The notes under the pieces are model-generated. The model saw only the letters and a list, made by a program, of their open reading frames with translations, was not told where the DNA came from and made no database searches. From positions 62,001 to 126,000 of IMG/VR virus record IMGVR_UViG_3300027908_000020: a stretch of DNA of 64,000 bases. One strand, given 5' to 3'. Each line of letters starts with the position of its first letter. Within the stretch, counting starts at the first letter, position 1. The position numbers and the translations under genes are program-made. Below, in pieces: positions 1 through 7,572 of the stretch. Origin of the DNA: a virus.

Positions 1-1
1 T

Positions 2-157
2 ATGGGTGCAGGCATGGGCCCCGGTGGCCCCGGCGGACTCCCACCTTTGCCAGGCCTTGGACCCCCAGGCGGAGGAATTGGAGCCCCGACATCGCCACCA
101 TCGCCCGGCGGGCCCCCTGCTGGTTCTGCACCGCCCGCGCCAGCCCCACCAGCTTAA
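2..157 (+). CDS. C-terminal tail of an upstream gene (partial, Gly/Pro-rich)
   Basis: An open frame enters from the left edge and stops at TAA 155-157. About 51 residues are visible, almost all Gly, Pro, Ala and Ser, ending in a Pro/Ala run. The stretch is GC-rich, unlike the AT-rich DNA that follows, because of the Gly/Pro codons. It looks like a disordered tail of a larger virion protein; by position this could be a portal or other head protein, but that is a guess because the folded part lies outside the window. Other frames here are also open because the DNA is GC-rich; this one was chosen for its coherent low-complexity composition and its stop just before the next gene. Confidence 0.5.
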   Translation: MGAGMGPGGPGGLPPLPGLGPPGGGIGAPTSPPSPGGPPAGSAPPAPAPPA

Positions 158-196
158 TAAAAGTCGAGTTGATTGTTTCTACAATCATATTCAAAT

Positions 197-763
197 ATGA
201 AATCCTGCAAATTTTGTAATGTTAAATTAACAGAGGCAAATAGCTGCCCATCAGACTGGATTAATTCATATAATATATGCAAATTTTGTAGAAATTTAAA
301 TTCTAAACGGCGTGAAGCTAAAATTAGAAATAATAAAGAAGTATTAAACTTAATTATTTCTGAAAATCATTGTTGCATTGAGTGTAATCACATTTTAACA
401 AAAGAAAATTGGGCAATTAATAATATTGCTCGTCACCGGTATTTATGCAATAGTTGTAAAAATTTAGAAAGTAAAAAACAAAGAGAATTATTTAAAATTG
501 AAATAATTAGTGAATATGGTGGTAGATGCGCCTGTTGTGGCGAAACAGAATCTATATTTTTAAATATAGATCACATAGATAATAATGGTTCATCTCATAG
601 AAAAGAATTATCTAAAAAAACTGGTCTTAAGATGACTGGTTCAAATTTCTATCGCTGGCTCAAAAAGCAGGGCTATCCAAAAGATAATTATCAAATTCTT
701 TGCTTTAACTGCAATTTTGCCAAGCATGTACTAGGCAAATGTCCACATCAACAAAACATTTAA
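197..763 (+). CDS. HNH homing endonuclease, free-standing, zinc-finger-rich
   Basis: The 188-residue product starts at ATG 197; a TTG at 173 in the same frame is less likely. Several CxxC pairs (CKFC, CKFC, CCIEC, CNSC) precede the HNH core, which reads CACCGE, then NIDHIDNNG, then LCFNCNFAKH. This is the zinc-ribbon HNH fold of phage endonucleases: the His of IDH acts as base and the flanking Cys pairs bind structural zinc. It should nick or cut a recognition site in an allele lacking the insertion and drive its own spread. The gene lies between the GC-rich upstream gene and the virion operon at 823. No good Shine-Dalgarno (SD) sequence precedes the ATG. Confidence 0.85.
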   Translation: MKSCKFCNVKLTEANSCPSDWINSYNICKFCRNLNSKRREAKIRNNKEVLNLIISENHCCIECNHILTKENWAINNIARHRYLCNSCKNLESKKQRELFKIEIISEYGGRCACCGETESIFLNIDHIDNNGSSHRKELSKKTGLKMTGSNFYRWLKKQGYPKDNYQILCFNCNFAKHVLGKCPHQQNI

Positions 764-822
764 TTATAAATATTATCCAATATGTATAATTTAGCATTAT
801 TTTGAAAAATGCAGGAGAATAC

Positions 823-2226
823 ATGGATAAGCTTGCTCAGGAACGAGGAATCTTTAATAAGCTTCGTGAAAAAGCCAACATAACTGGAAGGATTTTAGAA
901 TCCTTAAACCCAGAATTTCACGATATGATGGCAAAATTGCGTGTTGCTGATGAAAAAATCCGCGAACATGCTGCTAACTCTAAGGATCTTATTCGATCTG
1001 CTAAGTCTTTAGTTCGTAGAAGAGATTATCTTTCTGCTTCTGTGAATCTTTCTGCTTTTCATGAGAGAGCTAGATATGTTGCATCAGAACTAGAACGATT
1101 CATTAAAGGAGTAGACTTAAAACACTATCAGTTTTTACTCGATCAATTCGATGATGAACAAAAAGAACAGCTGTTTGGTTATGATCCAAATGCCGAGTTA
1201 AAGCTAGGTGATGAAGCATTAGTCGACGATCTTCCAGAAATGACAGTTGAGGCTGCTCTAAAAAAACAAGCAGGACTATCAGACTGGTGGTTCAAGATTA
1301 CCGATCCAATTGCGGATTTAGCTCACAACGTTACACAACAACGCGGTATAGCTATGCGTGCTTTGGAGAAGAAGTTTTCTATTGCTTTCTTAAAGCAACT
1401 GAAAGGTTCTAGTAACGTCATGGTTACACGAGCTAATCAGTTTTTATCATTCATGATGAGGACATTTAAGAAGCTTGCTACCGCTCTTGCAAAACGTAAT
1501 GTAGACCAATATGTTACAGCATCTAAAGAATATATAAATAGATTTGCTAGATTTCATGATCAGTTCGTAAAGTTCTACCAAGCAAACATCGTTCCACTTA
1601 AAAAACATTACGATGAAATTACAGAGCAGGCTCGCAAAAAGGAAGAAGATAAAAGCAGAGGGCTTGAGGAGGGGGCTGAACAAAAGAGAAAGCCGCAAGA
1701 GCAGATTCCACAGATGCAGCAAGGTACTCCAAAGGTTCCATTCGAGAGACTTTACGAACCATCTCAACAACCAACTAGCGCTCCATCTATAGAACCACCT
1801 GGAATGCAGCAACCGCCAAAACAAAAAAGACCCTGGCCCCAACCTTCATTTGATTTTACAAAACCAGCCCCCCACCCAGTTGGTCCAGAAAAAGAAGAAT
1901 TTCCTCAGTTTAATTGGAGATCTAAGAAAGAAGACGACTCTAATCTTCCATTCGAACTAAAGCGTAGAAGAAGCCTTGATTTCTTTGACACGCTTCAAAA
2001 GTGTGCGAGCACAGATAATCCAAAGGATTTTGTAATAGAAATACTACGTTATTCCGCAGAGCTTGAGCAATCATCTCCAGAAGATAGTATGAAGCTTCTT
2101 GCTATAGCTGAAGGTATAATCGAAGAGTATAAGACAGCAGGCATATTTGATTGGTGGAAAAAAGATGACGAGGAAACATCGGCACCAGCTCTGCAACAAA
2201 AAAAGCGCGAAGTCCCTTTAGCATAA
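823..2226 (+). CDS. Unknown helical virion-operon protein with Pro-rich linker
   Basis: The start is ATG 823 because AGGAG at 813-817 is well placed; an in-frame TTG at 802 is not. The 467-residue product is mainly helical. It has a charged N-terminal half, a Pro/Gln-rich linker at about residues 280-350, and a helical C-terminus. A motif occurs twice, KKQAGLSDWW (147-156) and KTAGIFDWW (437-445). I do not recognise the family. It heads an operon in which the following genes overlap end to start, leading to a lytic transglycosylase-like protein, so a virion or injection role is inferred. Near its 3' end an A AAA AAG heptamer (2199-2205) could send ribosomes into the -1 frame and add the next ORF to this protein. 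Confidence 0.7.
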   Translation: MDKLAQERGIFNKLREKANITGRILESLNPEFHDMMAKLRVADEKIREHAANSKDLIRSAKSLVRRRDYLSASVNLSAFHERARYVASELERFIKGVDLKHYQFLLDQFDDEQKEQLFGYDPNAELKLGDEALVDDLPEMTVEAALKKQAGLSDWWFKITDPIADLAHNVTQQRGIAMRALEKKFSIAFLKQLKGSSNVMVTRANQFLSFMMRTFKKLATALAKRNVDQYVTASKEYINRFARFHDQFVKFYQANIVPLKKHYDEITEQARKKEEDKSRGLEEGAEQKRKPQEQIPQMQQGTPKVPFERLYEPSQQPTSAPSIEPPGMQQPPKQKRPWPQPSFDFTKPAPHPVGPEKEEFPQFNWRSKKEDDSNLPFELKRRRSLDFFDTLQKCASTDNPKDFVIEILRYSAELEQSSPEDSMKLLAIAEGIIEEYKTAGIFDWWKKDDEETSAPALQQKKREVPLA

Positions 2227-2274
2227 GCCCCCCGGAAAGAAGAAGGCCAATTGAACATGGCATTCCGGAAGGGC
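2199..2274 (+). promoter_or_regulatory. Candidate -1 ribosomal frameshift site (A AAA AAG) with downstream hairpin
   Basis: In the zero frame the mRNA reads CAA CAA AAA AAG CGC, so A AAA AAG occupies 2199-2205, the same heptamer used by E. coli dnaX. The zero frame stops at TAA 2224-2226. The -1 frame is open from 2169 through 2675. A stem GCCC/GGGC (2227-2230 with 2271-2274) continues into CCGGAA/TTCCGG (2232-2237 with 2263-2268). The 21-nt spacer from the heptamer to this stem is longer than usual, and no well-placed SD-like stimulator lies upstream, so the signal is weaker than the one at 58750. Confidence 0.5.
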
Positions 2275-2675
2275 GAATCAATAAAAGATATGACTCTTTT
2301 CCTATCTTAAAGGCAATTACTTTCGATAGAATTAGATTTACACCAGGCTCCTCAGGGCAGGTTGCTAATGTTTTTATAAAACGATTGTTTGATACTGGTC
2401 AAGACATCTCCAGTTTTGAACCAACTCTAGAAGGTATTGTTATAAATGCCATTAGACAAGCTATACCAAAAGGACTTATTCTAGCTAGCTATCCATCAGA
2501 AGATTTACATAATCCGCTTGATAGACAGCTACAAATTTATACCTATGTTGATCTTGGATCAATTGACCAAGATCTTGTAGGTACGGCAAAAATTACAGTT
2601 CTCTGTAGATTATCTGTAACGCACGGAACCTTAACTGTAAGAAATCTCCAAAGAAATTTTGATGTGGATGAGTGA
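2205..2675 (+). CDS. Unknown protein in -1 frame; likely frameshift extension of the 823 gene
   Basis: This frame is open from 2169 and ends at TGA 2673-2675. It reads as ordinary protein throughout (for example PILKAITFDRIRFTPG and LDRQLQIYTYVDLG) but has no ATG, GTG or TTG before the TTG at 2385, which would cut off about 60 coding-like residues. Entry by -1 slippage at 2199-2205 gives 156 residues fused behind the 823 protein. Alternatives are a rare ATT start at 2250, which has a purine-rich AGAAGAAGG just upstream, or an upstream indel. An ATG at 2257 is in another frame and stops after 17 codons. The family is not recognised. The next gene overlaps its stop codon. Confidence 0.6.
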   Translation, partial: ARSPFSISPPERRRPIEHGIPEGRINKRYDSFPILKAITFDRIRFTPGSSGQVANVFIKRLFDTGQDISSFEPTLEGIVINAIRQAIPKGLILASYPSEDLHNPLDRQLQIYTYVDLGSIDQDLVGTAKITVLCRLSVTHGTLTVRNLQRNFDVDE

Positions 2676-4072
2676 TGAATACTAAACTTGCATACAGAGT
2701 TAGTAATTTTCGTGAGGCGCAGCCTACCCGCGTCAACGATATGTATGCGCCTCCTGCTGGCTGGCAGGTTGCAAAAGATGTTCCGTCCGTGTTAGGAAGA
2801 ATATCTCAAGAGATTTTATCGCGTGCGGTAAATGAAGGATGGCAAATGCCTAGCGAAATACCTTTAAGATTTGAAGGTAAGCCATACATCGCAAGATATC
2901 AAGTCCATGGACCAAACCAATTCAATAAAAAGAATCATCCTGGCATAGGTCTTTATGAGCGTGCTAGTGGTGAAGAGACATCCACAGCAAGTAAGCCAGG
3001 TATGGGCACGAAGCTTGATGATAATTTTTTCGTTAAATTAAATGCCATGAGTCAACGTTTGGGCATTGATCCAAAGGATATGCTTGCAATAATGCAGTTA
3101 GAATCAAATTTGGATCCTGGCGCTATTGGAACGAATCCGAAAACTGGCAAGCAATGGCCAGCAAGAGGTCTCACGCAAATTGAGGCATTCAATGCGGCAT
3201 CAGTAGGATGGCAAGGTGATAAAGCAAGTTTTCTAAGGGAGTTTCCAAGATTACCAGCATCAGAGCAATTACCGTATATTGAGAGATATTTCAAAAATCT
3301 ACAGCAAAAATACGGCCCTATTCATTCGCTAACACAACTATACATTGCTAATTTTTGGCCAGCAGCATTAACTACCGATGGTGTGAAGCGTGGAGATCCA
3401 TCGGCTGTCATTGTTGATAGCGCTAAGAACCCAGTTGAATATGACGCAAACAAAGGACTGGATCTTGACAAAGATGGAAAAATAACATATGGGGATTTAA
3501 CAAAAATGTTAAGCGGTAAGTCAAGAGCTTTGGACAAGGGCCAAGTTTATGCCAGGTTCGATAGGGCCGTTGGCGCTGCGCCAAATCAATTTAGTAAACC
3601 CGAATCGGAGGGCGGATTGGATGGATTCCTGGCTAAGATAGAAAAATTACTTGATGGTTTTATAAGCTCAGCTTCTAATAAAAATATAGCAACGAAAACA
3701 GCACTAGAAACTGAAAGGTTTGCAATACATATACAAGCTCCTGATTTTCCATCAAAACTTGAATATGCGGCAGTTCTAAAGACTGCTCTCAAAGAAGAAC
3801 TAAATGCCCAATCAGATATTTTGACTGATGGCGAAAATGTAGAAATATCATGTAGAGTACTTACAAATAGTTCTAAAGCTTTGGACGCAATTAAACAATT
3901 ATGCTTTGCGATATCTGACACTTTTGAATATGCAACCCGAAAGATTGGTGGGGTCAGGGCTCAAACAATGATTTTAACCAACAGGGACCCGGACTATCAA
4001 GAATTAGATATTAATGTAGCTGAAGTTAATCACAGAAAATTTATGTTAAAATTTTGTAAAGTAGGAATATAA
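2675..4072 (+). CDS. Lytic transglycosylase-like virion protein with Ca-binding loop
   Basis: The start is ATG 2675, overlapping the previous TGA by one base; a GTG lies one codon upstream. The 465-residue product has a central SLT/lysozyme-like segment: MQLESNLDPGAIG with candidate catalytic Glu at 143, followed by ARGLTQIEAFN, the usual E...GL(M/T)Q arrangement of family 23-type transglycosylases. Residues 263-276 read LDLDKDGKITYGDL, an EF-hand/dockerin-type Ca loop. The last ~130 residues form a separate unknown domain. Such proteins cut peptidoglycan during DNA injection when carried on tail or internal virion complexes. The product has no signal peptide, which argues against a simple secreted endolysin. 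Confidence 0.75.
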   Translation: MNTKLAYRVSNFREAQPTRVNDMYAPPAGWQVAKDVPSVLGRISQEILSRAVNEGWQMPSEIPLRFEGKPYIARYQVHGPNQFNKKNHPGIGLYERASGEETSTASKPGMGTKLDDNFFVKLNAMSQRLGIDPKDMLAIMQLESNLDPGAIGTNPKTGKQWPARGLTQIEAFNAASVGWQGDKASFLREFPRLPASEQLPYIERYFKNLQQKYGPIHSLTQLYIANFWPAALTTDGVKRGDPSAVIVDSAKNPVEYDANKGLDLDKDGKITYGDLTKMLSGKSRALDKGQVYARFDRAVGAAPNQFSKPESEGGLDGFLAKIEKLLDGFISSASNKNIATKTALETERFAIHIQAPDFPSKLEYAAVLKTALKEELNAQSDILTDGENVEISCRVLTNSSKALDAIKQLCFAISDTFEYATRKIGGVRAQTMILTNRDPDYQELDINVAEVNHRKFMLKFCKVGI

Positions 4073-4497
4073 TGGCTAATAACAATGAAAATTTTGATCC
4101 CATGTATTCTCCCCAACAGAATGGGGATGGGTTGCGAAAATTTTCTGATGAACTGATCACAAAATTTAAAGGTAAAATATTAGAACTATATATTGGTGAC
4201 CAATATGAGTCATTAAATTTTGATGATTTTTCACAGCAACAAAATGCAACAATCTACGGTAGACTGGTAGATGTGTTGGATAGATTTTTAATATTAGATT
4301 GTTTTTATATAGATAAGCTTACAGGCAAACTAAGCACAGGAAATCTTGTTTATATAAATACTTTTCAAATAAGAGCTATGGGTGAAGTAAACCATACAGG
4401 ATCTTTGGATGATATCTTTTTAAGTGCAAAAGATGTTTCAAAAATAAGAAAACTTTTACATATTGAATCTAAACACGTTAAAATGAAAAATAAATGA
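4072..4497 (+). CDS. Unknown 141-residue operon protein
   Basis: The ATG overlaps the preceding TAA (TAATG), so translation is probably coupled. The N-terminus is Asn/Gln-rich and polar. Residues about 30-110 alternate hydrophobic and polar positions in a beta-rich pattern with GRLVDVLDRFLILDCFYID. This could be a small barrel (Sm-like in outline), but that is a weak impression only. I do not recognise the family. The next gene starts inside its last codons (ATGA), so it belongs to the same operon as the transglycosylase and the phosphatase. Confidence 0.75.
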   Translation: MANNNENFDPMYSPQQNGDGLRKFSDELITKFKGKILELYIGDQYESLNFDDFSQQQNATIYGRLVDVLDRFLILDCFYIDKLTGKLSTGNLVYINTFQIRAMGEVNHTGSLDDIFLSAKDVSKIRKLLHIESKHVKMKNK

Positions 4498-5216
4498 CAA
4501 ATGAAATGGTAAGCACATCAAAACTTCTGGCGTACGCTCGCGCGTATGAAGAGGCATTGTTTACCAAAAATGCTGTAGTTAGAAAACTTCCTAACGGAAA
4601 ATGGACTGTAAAATCTCTAAATGGTAAAAATCTTGGAGAGTATGATTCAAAGGAAGAAGCTGTCAAGAGACTAAGACAAATAGAATATTTTAAACATCAT
4701 CCAAAAAAACGAAAGAAGCAAGCGGCAGATAAGCATGATGATTCGTACTCATCAGTCATGAGAGATCTGCGAAAATCTTATGATGAAGAAACTATTCGCA
4801 AATTCCAGCAAACTTTCAAACAATTGTTTGATGAAGCTTTTATAGCTGGATCCGATGATCCGGAGCAAGAAATTTTAGAAAAAGCTTTATCGTGTGTAGA
4901 TTCTAAAGACGATCAGAAAGCAATGGAAAAAGCTGCTTCCGCAATCGATTTAGGCGATCCACAGTATGCTGGAAAATATCTTGCAGATATTCTTAAATTT
5001 GTAATGAGAAGAATTTCTCACGAAAGAAGGCCTAAGTCTTTAGAGAACCTTAGAAGTAAAATATATTATTTGAATGAATATGAGATTGCTGCTAAACGAG
5101 TTCCTCCGTCGTCAGCAATGGGTCAATCGATAACATTATTAAAAAATATTCTACTCGAACATTCACCAGAATATATCAGAAATGTTTTAAATAGTATAGT
5201 GAGAAACTTACCATGA
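4494..5216 (+). CDS. Unknown 240-residue operon protein
   Basis: The start ATG 4494 overlaps the previous stop in an ATGA. Residues about 29-66 form a compact motif with KLPNGKWTVKSLNGKNLG, a Ser-Lys-Glu-Glu-Ala helix, RLRQIEYFKHH and a basic patch PKKRKK. This looks like a small beta-beta-alpha domain that could bind nucleic acid. The rest is helical and acidic, without a motif I can name. It is followed by an ATGA overlap with the phosphatase gene. Its position suggests a virion or virion-assembly role, which is inference. Confidence 0.75.
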   Translation: MTNEMVSTSKLLAYARAYEEALFTKNAVVRKLPNGKWTVKSLNGKNLGEYDSKEEAVKRLRQIEYFKHHPKKRKKQAADKHDDSYSSVMRDLRKSYDEETIRKFQQTFKQLFDEAFIAGSDDPEQEILEKALSCVDSKDDQKAMEKAASAIDLGDPQYAGKYLADILKFVMRRISHERRPKSLENLRSKIYYLNEYEIAAKRVPPSSAMGQSITLLKNILLEHSPEYIRNVLNSIVRNLP

Positions 5217-6007
5217 TACGTAGGTTCAGACAAGTCAACGATAATTTATTTAGGGGCAGCGGTCCCTCTATTGAAGACGTTATTTTCTTAAATAAGAAAG
5301 TTGGTATCAATAAAATTGTTAGCCTCGATGAAGCTGCTGGCCAACATATTGATCGTGCTACCAAATTGCTTGGAATGAAGCATATTATGTCTCCTATAGA
5401 TATAAATAGAAGACATTCTCTTATAGAATTTTTAAAACGAGATTTATATAAACTTCTTATGGATGATGGCCCGGTATACGTACACTGCCAAGAAGGCAAA
5501 GATCGCACAGGGCTTGCTATTGCAATGTTTAGATGTTTATATGATGAGTGGACATGCGATGAGGCTCTCAAAGAAGCAGTTAAACTTGGTTTCGGAGTTG
5601 GTGTAAATAAAAAAGTTGTACACCTTTATAAAGATATAATTCAGTCAGCCTGTGAAACTTCTGATAAAAAGCACAAACACATCGATCATAATACCGCAGA
5701 CGATATAGGTTACGCTGATATCGCAACAAATCAAAGAGATGAACTAATGGGTGGAGCATATACATTAGATTCATTCGAACAACAGTCTTGGTCTCCATGG
5801 GAAGATTATACTGTACGTGAATTTCCATTCGCAAGCGCATACCCAGTTTATTTCCCAGAACAATATGAATCAAGGGTAAGCGAAGTCGATGATGAAGATA
5901 CAATTCCATACAATGGACCAGCAATACCACAATCTGGTACGTGGGACACATCAACAGATGGTATTATGGGAGCTGGTCCATCCTTAATAGGTAGTGGATT
6001 TATTTAA
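5213..6007 (+). CDS. Protein-tyrosine/dual-specificity phosphatase
   Basis: The 264-residue product contains VYVHCQEGKDRTGLA, the CX5R phosphatase loop, with Cys92 as nucleophile and Arg98 binding phosphate. The preceding IVSLDE strand and the helix after the loop fit a compact dual-specificity (or phosphoinositide-type) phosphatase domain of about 150 residues. The C-terminal ~110 residues are acidic and Pro/Tyr/Trp-rich, probably disordered, and could tether it to other proteins. It is the last gene of an operon with ATGA overlaps starting at 823. The target (host phosphoprotein, lipid or virion protein) cannot be read from sequence. A convergent GIY-YIG gene overlaps its last 8 bases. Confidence 0.85.
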   Translation: MIRRFRQVNDNLFRGSGPSIEDVIFLNKKVGINKIVSLDEAAGQHIDRATKLLGMKHIMSPIDINRRHSLIEFLKRDLYKLLMDDGPVYVHCQEGKDRTGLAIAMFRCLYDEWTCDEALKEAVKLGFGVGVNKKVVHLYKDIIQSACETSDKKHKHIDHNTADDIGYADIATNQRDELMGGAYTLDSFEQQSWSPWEDYTVREFPFASAYPVYFPEQYESRVSEVDDEDTIPYNGPAIPQSGTWDTSTDGIMGAGPSLIGSGFI

Positions 6008-6599
6008 CCCAAGCTTTACCAGATATTATTTCATAGAATAGAGTATCACTTATATTATATTTTGTAAATATTTCTTTTGCTTTACCAAATTTTTCTTTTC
6101 TTGTTTTATATTGACTATATTCTTTTCTTATTTTATCTGCTATTTCTTGTGTAATTATATGGCGTGCGGATAAATCACCGGTCATTCCATATTGATGATT
6201 TTTCTCTCCATACATATGGCTTTCTTCTCCAAGAATTCCTTTATTCCATCCCGGTTTACCTTTACGATATTCAGATAATTTTTTTCTGGATTCTGGCGTA
6301 TGTTTTGAGCCATTTCTACCGCCTTCTCGTAGGTTATATCCATTTTTTCTGTTCGTTGTGTTATTTAATATAATGAATTGTTTTTCAAAAAAATCAGCGT
6401 CTTCTTGTGTTTCACATTCTTTGATTATCTCAAATAAAAAATTCTCTACACCATATTTATTTATACTGTCGTATAATGGATGATTTATTTTTCTTCTTGC
6501 GTTCTTCTTATGTCGGTGCCATCGTTCTTTGATATTTATAGATTGTCCTATATAAATTTTATTATCTAGTAAGTTTTTAATCTGATATATGAAATACAT
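6000..6599 (-). CDS. GIY-YIG homing endonuclease (Seg-like)
   Basis: The 199-residue product starts with FIYQIKN and NKIYIGQS, the two halves of the GIY-YIG motif, followed by catalytic-type Arg in KERWHRH and NLREGG further on. The C-terminal half has a NUMOD3-like repeat (SEYRKGKPGWNKG) used for DNA contact in this family. It is encoded against the virion genes and its stop codon overlaps the end of the phosphatase gene. A CAGGG sequence upstream of the ATG can act as SD. It sits as an independent insertion between the phosphatase operon and the next virion genes. Confidence 0.9.
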   Translation of the reverse strand: MYFIYQIKNLLDNKIYIGQSINIKERWHRHKKNARRKINHPLYDSINKYGVENFLFEIIKECETQEDADFFEKQFIILNNTTNRKNGYNLREGGRNGSKHTPESRKKLSEYRKGKPGWNKGILGEESHMYGEKNHQYGMTGDLSARHIITQEIADKIRKEYSQYKTRKEKFGKAKEIFTKYNISDTLFYEIISGKAWVK

Positions 6600-6653
6600 A
6601 TCGGCCCTGGTTAATTAGTTGGCTGCGGTTATGTATAATACAATATTATTACT

Positions 6654-7280
6654 ATGGTAAAGAAAAAATATGCTATTCAAATGTCCTATGAAGTTCCCTC
6701 AGAAGACAAGGATCGCGCTGAGAAAGCGATAAGGGCATTCGACCATCTTCTGAAGAAGCTTCAGGCTGCTGATGAGCATTTAAATTTAATGTACACCCCG
6801 TTTAAAGAAAATACAAATATTACTCCTGAGCAAACATATAAAGCTCGCGCAGCACTTAGAAGATTTAGAGATAGTGTTGCCGATAACTTTAATTTGATAA
6901 AAAGAATAGCATTCAGATGTTACGTACTTCTACAACCATTTGCTTCCGATACGCAGACAGTAAAGATAAGTAAAGCATTTATATTTTCAATGTCTGATAT
7001 TGAAAAACAAGTAAATAGATTTATAGATTTATTTCAACAATTAGAAGCTAAAGATTTTGCCCAAACAGTTGTAAAAGCTATAGAAAATGTTAAGAAAGAA
7101 GTAGCCCAAACGCAACAAATCATAGAAGACAGAATAAAAAGTCATATAGAAAATAATATATTAGCGAGAACTTGGGTTAATAGTATTAGTGATGAATTAC
7201 AAGAAAAAGTTGAAAAAAGAATACCTTTATCTGTTGAGTTAGTTAATGAAAGAAATAAAGCTCTAGAAAAAGATCACTGA
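6654..7280 (+). CDS. Unknown helical protein, 208 residues
   Basis: ATG 6654 starts a product predicted to be almost entirely helical, with heptad-like stretches (IEKQVNRFIDLFQQLEAK, KKEVAQTQQIIEDRIKSH) that suggest a coiled coil. No enzymatic motif is visible and I do not recognise the family. The SD is weak. It lies just upstream of the small basic gene at 7402 and the candidate protease/scaffold, so an accessory head-assembly role is possible but not shown. Confidence 0.65.
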   Translation: MVKKKYAIQMSYEVPSEDKDRAEKAIRAFDHLLKKLQAADEHLNLMYTPFKENTNITPEQTYKARAALRRFRDSVADNFNLIKRIAFRCYVLLQPFASDTQTVKISKAFIFSMSDIEKQVNRFIDLFQQLEAKDFAQTVVKAIENVKKEVAQTQQIIEDRIKSHIENNILARTWVNSISDELQEKVEKRIPLSVELVNERNKALEKDH

Positions 7281-7401
7281 ACTAATTTTAGAGATATAGT
7301 TATTTCAGGACATAAAAGAGACAGCATTTTTTATATTTTCAACTATTTTGGTAATAATAAGCTATCTAAGTATATAAATTTACACCATTGCCGGAGACAC
7401 G

Positions 7402-7572
7402 ATGTTTAAAAAATTTGGAGATATGAATCCAATATCAATCATCGATCCTATCGACGTAGATACTGAAAGTACCAAAAAGTCTTTGAAAAAAGCTATCAAG
7501 ACTGTTAAGGATTCGCAAGAAAAAAAGAAAGTTGTTCCTGCTCCTCTTAAGAAAGAGTCGGAGACCAAATAA
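7402..7572 (+). CDS. Small basic protein, 56 residues
   Basis: ATG 7402 follows GGAG at 7393-7396 with good spacing. The product begins MFKKFGDMNPISIIDPIDVD and continues into a Lys-rich helix. Its stop TAA overlaps the next ATG (TAATG at 7570-7574), so it is translationally coupled to the protease/scaffold gene. Position and charge suggest a small head-assembly or DNA-contact protein, but no family is recognised. The preceding gap (7281-7401) holds no other feature I can support. Confidence 0.7.
   Translation: MFKKFGDMNPISIIDPIDVDTESTKKSLKKAIKTVKDSQEKKKVVPAPLKKESETK

Noticed and set aside
6-200. ORF of 64 codons at the left edge with His/Pro/Leu-rich product
   Set aside because: It overlaps the Gly/Pro-rich frame 2-157 in another frame; open only because the DNA is GC-rich.
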